41,881 nt of DNA from Pseudomonadota bacterium (GCA_029779435.1 JAKPAM010000138.1:1-41881); one strand, 5' to 3'; positions 1 to 9,960 are shown, counted from the stretch's first letter. Notes: generated by a model from the letters alone, not told the origin. Made by a program: numbers and translations.

Positions 1-182
1 GCTATTACGCGATCGAAACGGACGCGGCGCCATCGAAGTGACGGCGCCGGAAATGAAGTGAGGGAAGCGAGGCGGCGCAAGTGCCCGCCGGATGGCGGTC
101 CGTGACGGCGCGACAGCCGGTCAGGAGAGGGTCCACGGCGGAGTCATGAAGACTGCGCCGCCGAGAGACCCGAGGCGGTGTG
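1..182. other. Left edge, no complete gene
   Basis: No complete gene is visible. On the plus strand, frame 3 reads as an open, normal-looking C-terminal end (YYAIETDAAPSK) that stops at about position 41, so the last codons of an upstream plus-strand gene may lie here, convergent with the desaturase. This is too short to identify. The remaining ~140 bases show no convincing terminator: a loose CCGCC/GGCGG inverted repeat sits just beyond the desaturase stop but has no T-run. Confidence 0.3.
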
Positions 183-1382
183 TCAGACCGCCGCGTAGCT
201 GCGCAGGCGCAGCGCCATCTCCTGCAGCGAGCGCACGCCGCTGGCTTCGGCCCGCGCGCACCATTGCTGCAACTGGTGGACGAGCTGTTCGCCGGACTGG
301 TGCGAACGCTCCCACAACTGCGTCAGCTCGCTGCGCATCTCGACCAGCTTGCGCAGGCGTTCGCTGGCGGCCATCACCTCGGGCAGCTTGGCCCGATGCT
401 GCTGGCTCCACTTGCTGTCGTCACGTGCCAGCCAGTTGCGGGCCGAGGCGATCAACTGGCTCTCGGGCGCCTTGATCGAGCGCAGCCGCTTGGCTTCTTC
501 GTTGCACGCGCGGCGCAGTTTGGTCGCGTAGGTCGCCATCACGTCGTAGCGATGGTGGATGACGGCTTGCAGCGCCTCGAGGTCGATCTTGCTGCGCGCC
601 GGCACGAGCTTGGGCTTGGGCGCGACCTTGCGGACCTTGGCCAATCCCAGCCACGACATGACGGTGATGTAGCCCCAGCCCACGTCGATCTCGTACCACT
701 TGCTCGAGAACTTGGCCGAGCTGCCGAACGCGTGATGGTTGTTGTGCAGCTCCTCGCCGCCGACCAGGAAGCCCCAGGGCACGAGGTTGGTGCTGGTGTC
801 GGCCACGTCGAAATTGCGGTAGCCGACGTAGTGACCCGCACCGTTGATGACGCCGGCCGCCCAGAACGGGATCCACAGCATCTGGACCGCGAACACCGTC
901 AGGCCGATCGCGCCGAACAGCAGCACGCTGATGATCAGCGTCAGGTAGATGCCCCAGGCCGAATGCTTCGAGTACAGGTTGCGCTCGATCCAGTCGTCCG
1001 GCGTGCCGTGGCCGTAGCGATCGATCTCGGGCTTGTCGGCCGCCGAGATCCGGTACAGTTCGGCGCCCTCGAGCATCACTTTCTTGATGCCGAAGATCTG
1101 CGGGCTGTGCGGGTCATCGACGGTTTCGCACTTGGCGTGGTGCTTGCGGTGGACGGCCGCCCACTCCTTGGTGACCATGCCGGTGGTCAGCCACAGCCAG
1201 AACCGGAAGAAATGCGAGACGATCGGGTGCAGGTCGAGCGCCCGGTGCGCCTGGCAGCGATGCAGGTAAATGGTGACGCCCGCGATCGTGATGTGCGTGA
1301 CGACCAGGGTGTAGATGACGATCTGCCACCAGCTGAAATTCAGCAACCCGGTGTCCAGAAACGACAAAATCGAATCGATCAA
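183..1382 (-). CDS. Acyl-lipid/acyl-CoA desaturase (delta-9 type)
   Basis: Integral-membrane di-iron fatty acid desaturase that introduces a double bond into saturated acyl chains to adjust membrane fluidity. All three histidine boxes are present: HRCQAH (residues 41-46), HRKHH (78-82) and HNNHH (213-217), with hydrophobic pairs between them. A ~130-residue, charged helical C-terminal extension follows the last box, as in Burkholderiales homologues. The chosen start is a TTG at 1382, preceded 8 bases upstream by GGAG. It gives the usual family N-terminus (L/M-I-D-S-I-L-S-F-L) and 399 residues. The frame is open further up to a GTG at 1427, but that extension has no good ribosome site. The gene stands alone in its direction, ~200 bases from the MscS gene upstream, so it probably has its own promoter. 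The exact substrate (acyl-CoA or phospholipid) cannot be told from sequence. Confidence 0.93.
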   Translation of the reverse strand: MIDSILSFLDTGLLNFSWWQIVIYTLVVTHITIAGVTIYLHRCQAHRALDLHPIVSHFFRFWLWLTTGMVTKEWAAVHRKHHAKCETVDDPHSPQIFGIKKVMLEGAELYRISAADKPEIDRYGHGTPDDWIERNLYSKHSAWGIYLTLIISVLLFGAIGLTVFAVQMLWIPFWAAGVINGAGHYVGYRNFDVADTSTNLVPWGFLVGGEELHNNHHAFGSSAKFSSKWYEIDVGWGYITVMSWLGLAKVRKVAPKPKLVPARSKIDLEALQAVIHHRYDVMATYATKLRRACNEEAKRLRSIKAPESQLIASARNWLARDDSKWSQQHRAKLPEVMAASERLRKLVEMRSELTQLWERSHQSGEQLVHQLQQWCARAEASGVRSLQEMALRLRSYAAV

Positions 1383-1536
1383 ACCTAACTCTCCATCAAG
1401 GGGATATGTGAGCAGCGGCGCAGGCACCCGCGCAAAGGGCGCGAATCGATCCAGCGTCTCATAGACTACCCATGGGCTCGAAGTCTACCCGTTAAGTCGT
1501 GCGTAGCGGGTGCTTTTTCAAGGATAGGGACATCCG

Positions 1537-1555
1537 TTGGTCAGAAAATGACCAA
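1537..1555. promoter_or_regulatory. 7-bp-arm inverted repeat upstream of the desaturase
   Basis: A perfect inverted repeat TTGGTCA-GAAAA-TGACCAA lies between the end of the MscS gene and the desaturase, about 155 bases upstream of the desaturase start. It has no T-run on the side expected of a terminator for MscS. Its form fits an operator for a dimeric repressor of the desaturase, or a weak 3' hairpin of the MscS transcript. No convincing -35/-10 pair could be placed for the desaturase. Confidence 0.35.
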
Positions 1556-1583
1556 AAACTGACAGGAATCAAACCTTCGGGCA

Positions 1584-2996
1584 TCAAGCGGAGGGGGTGC
1601 CCGGCCCGCCGGGCAGCGGGTTCCAGCGGATCTCCCGCTGCGGAAAGGGGATCTCGATACCGGCGTCGCGGAACCGCGGCCAGATCGCCATCGCGACGTC
1701 GGACAGCACGCTGCCCTGCCCCAGATGGGGGTCGGCCAGCGAGAAACCGACATCCATGCTGATCCCATCGGGATCGAAACGCGTCAGCGAGACCGACGGC
1801 GGCGGGTCGGCCAGCACGCGAGGCGTCACGCGCGCCGCCTCGATCGCCAGCCGGACCGCCAGGTCGAGGTCCGTGCCATAGGCCACCTGGATCGGCAGGC
1901 TCAGCCGCAGCCGCCCCGAGAGCGAGAGGTTCTGTACGACCGAGCCGATCAGCGTGTCGTTCGGCAGGATCTGGATCGCGCCATTGCCGGCCTCGATCAG
2001 CGTGAACCGCGTCCGGATGTCCTTGACCTTGCCCTGCACCACGTCGGTCTTGATCAGGTCGCCGATCCGGATCTGGCGTTCGAGCAGCACGACGAAGCCG
2101 CTGATGTAGTTGCTGGCGATCCGCTGCAGGCCCAGGCCGACGCCGACGCCCAGCGCGCCGCCGAACACCGACAGCGCGCTCAGGTCGATGCCGACGATCG
2201 AAAACCCCATCAGCAGCGCCACGACCAGGAACACCGACTGGATCAGCCGCGACAACACCGCACGCAGGCTGATGTCGATCGAGGTGGCGGCCAGCACGCG
2301 CGCCTCGACCAAGCCGCCCAGCCATACGGCGACCAGCACGGTGACCAGGATCCAGAACATGCTGGACAACAGCGTCCACGCGTCCAGCGTCTGTGCGCCG
2401 ACCGGGAACTGGATCGATCGCAGCAGCGCCATCAGGTCATCGTCATAGCCGGTCACGTGCAGCGCGACGGCACTCCAGACGATGAACACCAGCGTCCGCT
2501 CGAAGCCGACCAGCAGCGGCGAGCGCGATACCGACGACACCGCGTAGACGATCGTGCGCACCAGCACCATGGCCACCGTCATCACGATCGCCAGCCGCAG
2601 GACGTTCGTCGCCATCCACAAGCCCATCAGCCCACGGACGATCAGCAGCAGACCCAAGCAGAACAGCGGGAACAGCAGGTGGGCGACCGCCTGGCGTGCC
2701 TGCAAACGACCGAACAGCCCGTGCGAGGCCTGGTCGACCCGCGCAGCCGTCTGTTGGTCGGCCGGCCCGCCGGCGGTCCCGGCGGCGAGCGCGGCCGCCG
2801 TCGCGACCACGCTCGGATCGACGTCGGTCGCGTGCGCCATCGCCTGCCGGCGCCAGTACCGCAGCAACGCGCGGGATCCGGCCCAGGCGATCGCGAAGCA
2901 GACCGCCAGCGCGACGAGCTGCCAGACGACGGACGGCTGCTGCAGGTCCCGCCAGAAATCCAGCAGCATCGACTGCAGCAAGCGTTCGGTGTTCAT
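1584..2996 (-). CDS. MscS-family mechanosensitive channel
   Basis: Small-conductance-type mechanosensitive channel of the inner membrane, which releases solutes on hypo-osmotic shock. At 470 residues it is longer than E. coli MscS. Several hydrophobic helices (roughly 25-45, 105-125, 132-155, 165-182, 210-232, 250-270) precede the pore helix at about 272-302, whose Gly/Ala-rich face (GGALGVGVGLGL) and following IASNYISG are the family hallmark. The beta-domain (LLERQIRIGDLI, then a long cytoplasmic part) comes after it. The start ATG at 2996 overlaps the rsmB stop as ATGA, so translation is probably coupled to rsmB. An in-frame longer start at 3041 would lie inside rsmB and is rejected. Confidence 0.92.
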   Translation of the reverse strand: MNTERLLQSMLLDFWRDLQQPSVVWQLVALAVCFAIAWAGSRALLRYWRRQAMAHATDVDPSVVATAAALAAGTAGGPADQQTAARVDQASHGLFGRLQARQAVAHLLFPLFCLGLLLIVRGLMGLWMATNVLRLAIVMTVAMVLVRTIVYAVSSVSRSPLLVGFERTLVFIVWSAVALHVTGYDDDLMALLRSIQFPVGAQTLDAWTLLSSMFWILVTVLVAVWLGGLVEARVLAATSIDISLRAVLSRLIQSVFLVVALLMGFSIVGIDLSALSVFGGALGVGVGLGLQRIASNYISGFVVLLERQIRIGDLIKTDVVQGKVKDIRTRFTLIEAGNGAIQILPNDTLIGSVVQNLSLSGRLRLSLPIQVAYGTDLDLAVRLAIEAARVTPRVLADPPPSVSLTRFDPDGISMDVGFSLADPHLGQGSVLSDVAMAIWPRFRDAGIEIPFPQREIRWNPLPGGPGTPSA

Positions 2997-4534
2997 GCGA
3001 TTTTGGCGCGCGTCCAGCACGCGGCGAAGAAGCCGTCGCAATCGTCACGATCGGGCCGCAGTTGCAGGAACCGGGCGCCCGGACCACAGGAATCGCCGAT
3101 CTCACCCAGGTCACCCGCGTCGCCCGGGCCTGCGTCCCGATCGCGGCCGATTCCGATCGACAGCCGCTCGAGCATCGGACCGATCGGCTCTGGCCGCCAG
3201 TCCGGGTGCGTGGCATCGAAGTTCCGGGCCACCTGCTGGTTCTCGGCCGCCAGCAGGCTGCAGGTCGCGTAGATCAGCAGGCCGCCGGGCTTGACCAGCC
3301 GGGCCGCGGCGCCGAGGATCGACGCCTGGGTCCGTTGCAGCCGGGCGATCTCGGCCTCGTCGATCCGCCACTTCAGGTCCGGGTTGCGCCGCAGCGTGCC
3401 CGAACCGCTGCACGGCGCGTCGACCAGCACGACGTCGGCACGCCCGGCCAGCCGCACCAGCTTCGGATCGTTCTCGCTGTCGATCGCCATCGGCTGCACG
3501 TTGGTCGCGCCGGCCCGAGCCAGCCGCGGGCGCAGCTTGCTCAGGCGCGCGGCGGACACATCGCACGCATAGACCTGGCCCGAGTTCTTCAGCAACGCCG
3601 CCACCGCCAGCGTCTTGCCGCCGGCGCCCGCACAGAAATCCACGATCGTCTGGCCGCGCCGGGGCGACGCCAGCAGCGCCAGCGACTGGCTGCCGGCATC
3701 CTGGACCTCGACGCCTCCCGATTCGAACAGCCGGCTGCGCTCGAGCGCCGGCTTGCCATCGACGCGCAGCGCCCCCGGCACACCGGGCCACGGGTGGGCG
3801 GCGATGCGATCGGTCGCCAGCGCCTGGACAGCCTCGTCCATCGTCGTCTTCAAGGTGTTGACGCGCAGATCCAGCGGCGCGGGCCGCAGCAGCGCCTGAG
3901 CGATCGATGCGGCCGCCGCTTCGCCGTGCGTCGTTCGCAACGCATCCCACAGCCAATCGGGCAGGCTGAACCGGATCGGCGGCGCGACCGCCGCCGGGTC
4001 CAATGCGCAGACGCGATCGAGCCATGGCTGCTCCGCCGGTTCGACGGCCAGCGCAGGGCGCCCGCTCGGAGCCCCGCCCGCGTCGGCGATACGCCGCTGC
4101 GCGATCAGCGCCAGGCGCCTGGGCATCGGTCCGACGCCGCTTTGCGCCCAGTTCGCATACAGGCGCCGATGCCGCAGCACGTCGAAGACCGTCTCGGCGA
4201 TCACGCCGCGGTCCCGCCGCCCCAATCCGGGCTGCGCGCGAAAGAAGTCGCGCAGCACCAAATCGGCCGGCCGGTTGCCGTCGAGCGCCAGCCCGAGCAC
4301 ATCGAGCAATCGCTGGCCCAACGCCGACACCGCGCCGCCGCGCGCGGCGCCATCGCCCAGTCCGCCTGTTCCGCCTGGTCCGCGCGTCCCACCCGGCCGT
4401 CGCGCCCCACCAGATCCACCAGATCCACCTGGCCCGCCGGACCGCGATCGTCGCGTCGAGGAACCGGATTCCCCAAGCCTGGCCGACCGACGCCCCGGCG
4501 GCGCCGGCCGCCTGGTCCGAGCGTCGCTACTCAT
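2993..4534 (-). CDS. rsmB: RsmB/Nop-family RNA (cytosine-C5) methyltransferase
   Basis: SAM-dependent methyltransferase of the Nol1/Nop2/Sun family; RsmB makes m5C967 in 16S rRNA. The glycine-rich SAM loop (FCAGAGGKT) and the two family cysteines are present: Cys375 in DAPCSGSG and Cys425 in ATCSLL, one catalytic and one for product release. The part before the catalytic domain resembles the NusB-like RNA-binding domain. The start ATG at 4534 overlaps the purN stop (ATGA). It gives 513 residues, longer than the ~430 usual, because residues ~10-70 are a Gly/Arg/Pro/Ser-rich low-complexity tract that is not part of the fold. Homologues in this order are often annotated only as RsmB/NOP family, so the exact target base is inferred. 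Confidence 0.9.
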   Translation of the reverse strand: MSSDARTRRPAPPGRRSARLGESGSSTRRSRSGGPGGSGGSGGARRPGGTRGPGGTGGLGDGAARGGAVSALGQRLLDVLGLALDGNRPADLVLRDFFRAQPGLGRRDRGVIAETVFDVLRHRRLYANWAQSGVGPMPRRLALIAQRRIADAGGAPSGRPALAVEPAEQPWLDRVCALDPAAVAPPIRFSLPDWLWDALRTTHGEAAAASIAQALLRPAPLDLRVNTLKTTMDEAVQALATDRIAAHPWPGVPGALRVDGKPALERSRLFESGGVEVQDAGSQSLALLASPRRGQTIVDFCAGAGGKTLAVAALLKNSGQVYACDVSAARLSKLRPRLARAGATNVQPMAIDSENDPKLVRLAGRADVVLVDAPCSGSGTLRRNPDLKWRIDEAEIARLQRTQASILGAAARLVKPGGLLIYATCSLLAAENQQVARNFDATHPDWRPEPIGPMLERLSIGIGRDRDAGPGDAGDLGEIGDSCGPGARFLQLRPDRDDCDGFFAACWTRAKIA

Positions 4535-5181
4535 TCGTCGCACCATAGCCAGCGCGGGGCGGCATCGGCCGGATCGCGCCACGCCGGTTCGCCGCCGCGC
4601 ACGCGCATCCGGTCATGGACCAGCCAGCCGATCACCATCGGATACAGCCGATGCTCGGCGCGCAGCACCCGTTCGCCCAGCGTCGTCTCGTCGTCGCCGT
4701 CGCGCACCGGCACGACCGCCTGCGCGAGGATCCGGCCGCTGTCGACCTCGTTGACGACCATATGGACGGTGGCGCCATGGACGCGCACCCCGGCGGCCAG
4801 CACCTGGCGATGCGTGGTCACGCCAGGAAACGCCGGCAGCAGCGATGGGTGGATGTTGATCAGGCGGTCCGCATAGTGCGCGACGAAAACCGGCGTCAGC
4901 ACCCGCATGAAGCCGGCGAGCACGACCCAGTCCGGCTTCAGCGGGTCGATCGCCGCGATCAACGCCGCGTCGAAGGCGGCACGGTCCGGATACGCGCGAT
5001 GGTCCAGCTCGATGACCGGCAGGCCTTGCTCGCGCGCCCACGCCGCGCCTGCGCTGCCGGGCCGGCTCGCGACGACGCCGACGACGTCGGCCGGCCACGC
5101 CTGGTCGCGGCACGCCCGCACGAGCGCCGCCATGTTCGAGCCGCGCCCCGATATCAGAATCACCAATCGCTTCCGCAACAC
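4531..5181 (-). CDS. purN: Phosphoribosylglycinamide formyltransferase (GART)
   Basis: Transfers a formyl group from 10-formyl-tetrahydrofolate to GAR, the third step of purine synthesis. The N-terminal ISGRGSNM loop binds the substrate phosphate. The catalytic Asn109 and His111 lie in NIHPSLLPAFPG, and the catalytic Asp (about 147) is in VDSGRIL, matching Asn106/His108/Asp144 of the E. coli enzyme. The length of 216 residues is normal. The frame stays open far upstream into ribF antisense, so the start is chosen by homology: GTG at 5181, with AGG about 10 bases before it (TTG at 5178 is an alternative). It is the first gene of a purN-rsmB-mscS row joined by ATGA overlaps, and is divergent from ribF. 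Confidence 0.95.
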   Translation of the reverse strand: MLRKRLVILISGRGSNMAALVRACRDQAWPADVVGVVASRPGSAGAAWAREQGLPVIELDHRAYPDRAAFDAALIAAIDPLKPDWVVLAGFMRVLTPVFVAHYADRLINIHPSLLPAFPGVTTHRQVLAAGVRVHGATVHMVVNEVDSGRILAQAVVPVRDGDDETTLGERVLRAEHRLYPMVIGWLVHDRMRVRGGEPAWRDPADAAPRWLWCDE

Positions 5182-5302
5182 CTGTTCGCCTCGCGCATCC
5201 CTGCCGGAACCCCGCTCCGCCCGCCGGGCGGCAGCCGTGCGACAACCTTGCCCTACCTCGGCAACCTGGCGCCGATCCATCCGGGCATCCACCGCCTGGC
5301 CT

Positions 5303-5349
5303 CGGCAGCCGGGCGCCAACCCGCCCGGCCCCGGCAGCCGGGCGCCAAC
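5303..5349. repeat. 18-bp direct repeat between purN and ribF
   Basis: The same 18 bases (CGGCAGCCGGGCGCCAAC) occur at 5303-5320 and 5332-5349, 29 bases apart, in the 237-base divergent gap between purN and ribF. The spacing is not a multiple of the helical repeat that would clearly suggest a double operator. The gap shows no other clear structure; I see no FMN-riboswitch-like element and could not place a promoter with confidence. Confidence 0.6.
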
Positions 5350-5418
5350 TTTACCACCCGGCTTCGGCCTTTCCGCCCGGTATGGCTTAAACTTCACCGT
5401 TTTTGCCGCCCAATCCGG

Positions 5419-6399
5419 ATGCACGCTTTTCGTCGACTCCCGCCGCTGGACCAACGCCGCCCCTGCGCGTTGACGATCGGCAATTTCGACGGCGTTCACC
5501 GCGGGCACCTCGCGATCCTGAGCCGTCTGGCCGACGAGGCGCGGCGGCGCGGGCTCGTCAGTTGCGTGCTGACGTTCGAGCCCCATCCGCGCGAGTACTT
5601 CGCCGGAATCGGCCGGGGCACGGCGCCCGCCCGGATCTCCACGCTGCGCGACAAGCTCGAAGCGCTGAAGCTGTACGGCGTCGACCGCGTCAGCATCGCG
5701 CACTTCAATGCGCGGCTGGCCGCGCTGTCCGCCGAGGACTTCGTCCGCGACCTGCTCGTCGATGGCCTGCAGGTCGAGTACCTGCTCGTCGGCGACGATT
5801 TCCGCTTCGGCGCGCAGCGGCGCGGCGATTTCGCGATGCTGCGCCGGATGGCCGGCGGCGACGGCGACCCGCGCCGCGCGTTCGACGTCGAAGCGATGCC
5901 GACGATCGAAGAAGACGGTGCGCGGATCTCCAGCACCGCGATCCGCATCGCGCTGGCCGAAGGCCGGCTCGCCGACGCCCGGCAGTTGCTCGGACGCGCG
6001 TATTGCATCTCGGGCCACGTCGTACACGGTCGCAAGTTGGGCCGCACGCTCGGCTTTCCGACGATGAACGTGCGGATCCCGTTCGGCCGCCCGGCGTTGT
6101 CGGGCATCTTCGCGGTCCGCGTGCATGGCCTGTCGCGCGACGCCGGCTCCGCCGCGGCGGTCGCCACGCCGATCGACGGCGTGGCCAGCCTCGGCACACG
6201 GCCGGCCGTCGAGACGAACGGCCGGCCGCTGCTCGAAGTCCACCTGTTCGATTTCGATCGCAACGTCTACGGCGAGATCGTGCGCGTCGAATTCGTCCGC
6301 AAGCTGCGCGACGAGAAGAACTTCGACTCGCTCGACGCCTTGACGGCGCAGATCGACGCCGACGCACGTCAGGCGCGCGACGTGCTGCGCCAACCCTAG
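5419..6399 (+). CDS. ribF: Bifunctional riboflavin kinase / FAD synthetase
   Basis: Phosphorylates riboflavin to FMN, then adenylylates FMN to FAD. The N-terminal nucleotidyltransferase domain shows the TIGNFDGVHRGH motif and the ISSTAIR signature near the end of that domain. The C-terminal flavokinase domain has GRTLGFPTMN (the flavin/ATP loop), VASLGTRP and the catalytic glutamate region LLEVHLFDFD. At 326 residues it has the normal length. The start ATG at 5419 gives the usual betaproteobacterial N-terminus; the frame is open further upstream but without homologous sequence. It is the first gene of a plus-strand row with ileS, lspA and coaBC, the common arrangement in proteobacteria. Confidence 0.95.
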   Translation: MHAFRRLPPLDQRRPCALTIGNFDGVHRGHLAILSRLADEARRRGLVSCVLTFEPHPREYFAGIGRGTAPARISTLRDKLEALKLYGVDRVSIAHFNARLAALSAEDFVRDLLVDGLQVEYLLVGDDFRFGAQRRGDFAMLRRMAGGDGDPRRAFDVEAMPTIEEDGARISSTAIRIALAEGRLADARQLLGRAYCISGHVVHGRKLGRTLGFPTMNVRIPFGRPALSGIFAVRVHGLSRDAGSAAAVATPIDGVASLGTRPAVETNGRPLLEVHLFDFDRNVYGEIVRVEFVRKLRDEKNFDSLDALTAQIDADARQARDVLRQP

Positions 6400-6430
6400 G
6401 AACAGACCCTAGCCCTGTAGGAACCTGATC

Positions 6431-9313
6431 ATGGCCAAGAAACCGGCCGCGCCCGAATCGGCGTACCGCGCGACGCTGAACCTGCCGGATACCCCGTTTC
6501 CGATGCGCGGCGACCTCCCCAAGCGTGAACCGCAATGGACTGCCGAATGGCAGGAAAAGGGCATCTACAAACGCATCCGCGCGCTGTCGGCCGGCCGGCC
6601 GCTGTGGCAGTTGCACGATGGTCCGCCGTTCGCCAACGGCGACATCCACAACGGCCACGCCGTCAACAAGATCCTGAAGGACATCGTCGTCAAGAGCCGC
6701 CAGATGGCGGGCTTCGATTCGCGCTACGTGCCGGGCTGGGACTGCCACGGCATGCCGATCGAGATCCGCATCGAGAAGGAATACGGCCGCAACCTGCCGC
6801 CGGACGAGGTGCAGTCGCGGTCGCGCGCTTATGCCACCGAGCAGATCGCCCGGCAGAAGGCCGGCTTCATCCGGCTCGGCGTGCTCGGCGACTGGGACGA
6901 TCCGTACCTGACGATGGCGCCGGGCAACGAGGCCGACGAGCTGCGCGCGCTCGGCCGGATCCTCGAGAAAGGCTATGTGTTCCGCGGCCTGAAGCCGGTC
7001 AACTGGTGCTTCGACTGTCAGTCGGCGCTGGCCGAGGCCGAGGTCGAGTACGCGGACAAGATCGATCCGGCGGTCGACGTCGGGTTTCCGTTCGCGGCGG
7101 ATCAGTCGGCGGCGCTGGCCCGCGCGTTCGGGTTGCCGTCGCTGCCGATCGAGCGCGGCCTGTGCGTGATCTGGACGACCACGCCGTGGACGCTGCCGGC
7201 CAACCAGGCGCTGAACCTGCACCCGGAGTTCGACTACGCGCTGGTCGAGACCGTGTGGCTCGGCAAGCCGACGCTGCTGCTGCTGGCCGCCGAGCGCGTC
7301 GAGGCCTGCCTGGCCACCTGGAAGCTCGCCGGCAAGGTCATCGCGACCTGCAAGGGCAGCGCGCTCGACCGCATCACGTTCCAGCACCCGTTCGCCGATC
7401 GCCGCTCGCCGGTGTTCCTCGGCGAGTACGTGACGCTGGACACCGGCACCGGCGTCGTGCACTCGGCGCCCGCTTATGGCGTCGAGGACTTCGTGTCGTG
7501 CAAGGCCCATGGCATGACCGACGCCGACATCCTGCAGCCGGTGATGGGCGACGGCCGCTACACGTCGACGATGCCCGACTGGCCCGGCGGGCACGTGGTC
7601 GCCGGCAAGTCGATCTGGGATGCCAATCCGCTGATCGTCGAGACGCTGCGCGAACGGGGCGTGCTGTTGAACGTCGCGCACGACAAGCACTCGTACATGC
7701 ATTGCTGGCGGCACAAGACGCCGATCATCTATCGCGCGTCGTCGCAGTGGTTCGCCGGCATGGACGTCCAGCCCAACGACGGCGGCCGCACGCTGCGCGA
7801 GACCGCGCTCGCCGGCATCGAGGCGACGACGTTCTACCCGGCCTGGGGCAAGGCGCGGCTGCACAACATGATCGCCAACCGTCCCGACTGGACGCTGTCG
7901 CGCCAGCGCCAGTGGGGCGTGCCGATGGCGTTCTTCCTGCATAAGGAAACCGGCGCGCTGCACCCGAAGACGCCCGAACTGATCGAGCTCGTCGCGCAGC
8001 AGTTCGAGAAGCACGGCATCGAGGTCTGGCAGCGCATCGACGCGCACGCGATGCTGGCCTCGGTCGGCGAGCCCGAACCGGACATGTGGGTCAAGAACCG
8101 AGACACGCTGGACGTCTGGTTCGACTCGGGCAGCACGCACCAGACGGTGCTGCGCGGTTCGCACGCGAAGGATTCGGCGTTTCCGGCCGACATGTATCTG
8201 GAGGGCAGCGACCAGCACCGCGGCTGGTTCCACTCGTCGCTGCTGACGTCGTCGATGCTCAACGGCGTGCCGCCGTACAAGTCGCTGCTGACGCACGGCT
8301 TCGTCGTCGACGGACAGGGCCGCAAGATGTCCAAGTCGCTGGGCAACGGCATCGAGCCGCAGGAGATCTACGGCAAGCTGGGCGCCGAAATCCTGCGGCT
8401 GTGGATCGCCAGCACCGACTACTCGGGCGAACTGGCGCTGTCCGACGAGATCCTCAAGCGCGTCGTCGAATCGTATCGCCGCATCCGCAACACGCTGCGC
8501 TTCCTGCTGGCCAACGTCAGCGACTTCGACCCGGCCAGCCACGCGGTGTCCGTCGACCGGATGGTCGAGATCGATCGCTACGCGGTGGCGATGACCGCCG
8601 CCTGGCAACGAGGCATCGAGCAGGACTACGCGCGCTTCGAGTTCCATCCGGTGATGGCCAAGCTGCAGATCTTCTGCTCGGAAGACCTGGGTGCGTTCTA
8701 CCTGGACATCCTGAAGGACCGCCTGTACACGACGCAGCCGGACAGCCTCGCGCGCCGCTCGGCGCAGACCGCGCTGTACCTGATCACCGACGCGCTGCTG
8801 CGGCTGATGGCGCCGGCGCTGTCGTTCACCGCCGAGGAGGCGTGGCGGATCTTCTCGCCCGATCGCTGGAAGGCCGGCGGCGAGACGATCTTCACGCAGA
8901 CGTGGCTCGCATGGCCCGCCGTGCCCGACGCCGACACGCTGATCGACAAGTGGACGCGAATCCGCGCGGTGCGCGCCGACGTGCTCAAGCAGCTCGAGGA
9001 AGCGCGGGGCCGCGGCGAGATCGGGTCGTCGCTGCAGGCCGAGATCGGCGTGCAGGTGCCGGCCGCCGACCATCCGCTGCTCGCGTCGCTGGGCGACGAC
9101 CTGCGCTTCGTGATGATCACGTCGCAGGCGACGCTGCTGCCGCCGTCGCAGGACGAGACGACATGCATCACCGTGCAGCCCAGTGCCGCGCCCAAGTGCG
9201 ACCGCTGCTGGCACTACCGCGCGGACGTCGGCCGGCATGCAGACCACCCGCTGCTGTGCGACCGCTGCCACGACAACCTGTTCGGCGCCGGTGAGCACCG
9301 GGCGTTCGCCTGA
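6431..9313 (+). CDS. ileS: Isoleucyl-tRNA synthetase
   Basis: Class Ia aminoacyl-tRNA synthetase that charges tRNA-Ile and edits valine. The HIGH motif reads HNGH (residues 73-76) after [10 protein letters not shown], as in bacterial IleRS, and KMSKS is at 632-636. The CP1 editing insertion lies between them ([12 protein letters not shown]; the threonine-rich stretch is the editing pocket). The C-terminus keeps the zinc-finger cysteines (CDRCWHYR and CDRCHDN). The length of 960 residues is standard for the proteobacterial type. The start ATG at 6431 has AGGA about 10 bases before it and is 31 bases after ribF, so the two are probably co-transcribed. Confidence 0.97.
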   Translation: MAKKPAAPESAYRATLNLPDTPFPMRGDLPKREPQWTAEWQEKGIYKRIRALSAGRPLWQLHDGPPFANGDIHNGHAVNKILKDIVVKSRQMAGFDSRYVPGWDCHGMPIEIRIEKEYGRNLPPDEVQSRSRAYATEQIARQKAGFIRLGVLGDWDDPYLTMAPGNEADELRALGRILEKGYVFRGLKPVNWCFDCQSALAEAEVEYADKIDPAVDVGFPFAADQSAALARAFGLPSLPIERGLCVIWTTTPWTLPANQALNLHPEFDYALVETVWLGKPTLLLLAAERVEACLATWKLAGKVIATCKGSALDRITFQHPFADRRSPVFLGEYVTLDTGTGVVHSAPAYGVEDFVSCKAHGMTDADILQPVMGDGRYTSTMPDWPGGHVVAGKSIWDANPLIVETLRERGVLLNVAHDKHSYMHCWRHKTPIIYRASSQWFAGMDVQPNDGGRTLRETALAGIEATTFYPAWGKARLHNMIANRPDWTLSRQRQWGVPMAFFLHKETGALHPKTPELIELVAQQFEKHGIEVWQRIDAHAMLASVGEPEPDMWVKNRDTLDVWFDSGSTHQTVLRGSHAKDSAFPADMYLEGSDQHRGWFHSSLLTSSMLNGVPPYKSLLTHGFVVDGQGRKMSKSLGNGIEPQEIYGKLGAEILRLWIASTDYSGELALSDEILKRVVESYRRIRNTLRFLLANVSDFDPASHAVSVDRMVEIDRYAVAMTAAWQRGIEQDYARFEFHPVMAKLQIFCSEDLGAFYLDILKDRLYTTQPDSLARRSAQTALYLITDALLRLMAPALSFTAEEAWRIFSPDRWKAGGETIFTQTWLAWPAVPDADTLIDKWTRIRAVRADVLKQLEEARGRGEIGSSLQAEIGVQVPAADHPLLASLGDDLRFVMITSQATLLPPSQDETTCITVQPSAAPKCDRCWHYRADVGRHADHPLLCDRCHDNLFGAGEHRAFA

Positions 9314-9353
9314 TGCGCGCGCCCGTTCTGATGCGCGCACCCGCTCGCTCCCG

Positions 9354-9893
9354 ATGACGTCGACGGTATCGCGACCCGAGCACCCGGCACCGAGCGGCGC
9401 GGCGGCGCCGAACGCCCGTTCTCCGGTGCGGTGGTTCGCGCTCGCGCTGGTCGTCATCGTCATCGACCAGTTGACGAAGCTGTGGGTGCTGGACCACTTC
9501 ACTGTCGGCGAGCGGCTGCCGGTGATCCCGGGCCTGTTCGACCTGACGCTGCTGTACAACCCGGGCGCGGCGTTCAGCTTCCTGGGCAGCGCCTCGGGCT
9601 GGCAGCGTTGGTTCTTCACCGGGCTGGCCGTGGTCGCTTCGGTGGTCATCGCGGTACTGCTGTTCCGTCACCGTGGCCAGACCTTGTTTTCGCTGGCCCT
9701 CGCGATGATCATGGGCGGTGCGATCGGCAACGTCATCGACCGGTTGATGTACGGCAAGGTCGTCGATTTCCTGCTCTTTTATCGTGATCCCTGGTATTTT
9801 CCTGCGTTCAATGCCGCGGACAGCGCGATCACGCTGGGCGCGGTCCTGCTGATCCTCGACGAGTTGATCCGGCTGCGCCGCGCCGCCGCCTGA
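9354..9893 (+). CDS. lspA: Lipoprotein signal peptidase (signal peptidase II)
   Basis: Inner-membrane aspartic protease that cleaves prolipoproteins before the lipid-modified cysteine. Four hydrophobic helices are visible (about 27-44, 85-103, 111-127, 155-172). The catalytic aspartates are Asp129 in NVIDRL and Asp156 in FNAADS. The conserved [10 protein letters not shown] is at 68-77. The length is 179 residues. The first 25 residues are a polar, proline/alanine-rich extension typical of Burkholderiales. The start ATG at 9354 is the only in-frame ATG near the ileS end, 40 bases downstream. Two lipoproteins encoded nearby (12789-16189) would be substrates. Confidence 0.95.
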   Translation: MTSTVSRPEHPAPSGAAAPNARSPVRWFALALVVIVIDQLTKLWVLDHFTVGERLPVIPGLFDLTLLYNPGAAFSFLGSASGWQRWFFTGLAVVASVVIAVLLFRHRGQTLFSLALAMIMGGAIGNVIDRLMYGKVVDFLLFYRDPWYFPAFNAADSAITLGAVLLILDELIRLRRAAA

Positions 9894-9960
9894 TCGTCGG
9901 CTTCGCTTCCGGGCGCGCGCCACGCGGCGCCGCACGATCTCCCAAGGTAGGCACATCCCG

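Noticed and set aside
5182..5418. An FMN riboswitch before ribF
   Set aside because: The conserved FMN-aptamer sequence blocks are not visible; only an 18-base direct repeat is found.
5705..9649. A 1314-codon open frame on the minus strand opposite ileS
   Set aside because: ileS on the plus strand has every family motif. The antisense frame is long only because codons rich in G+C at the third position rarely give stops on the other strand; its product is Arg/Ala/Asp-rich and shows no domain.
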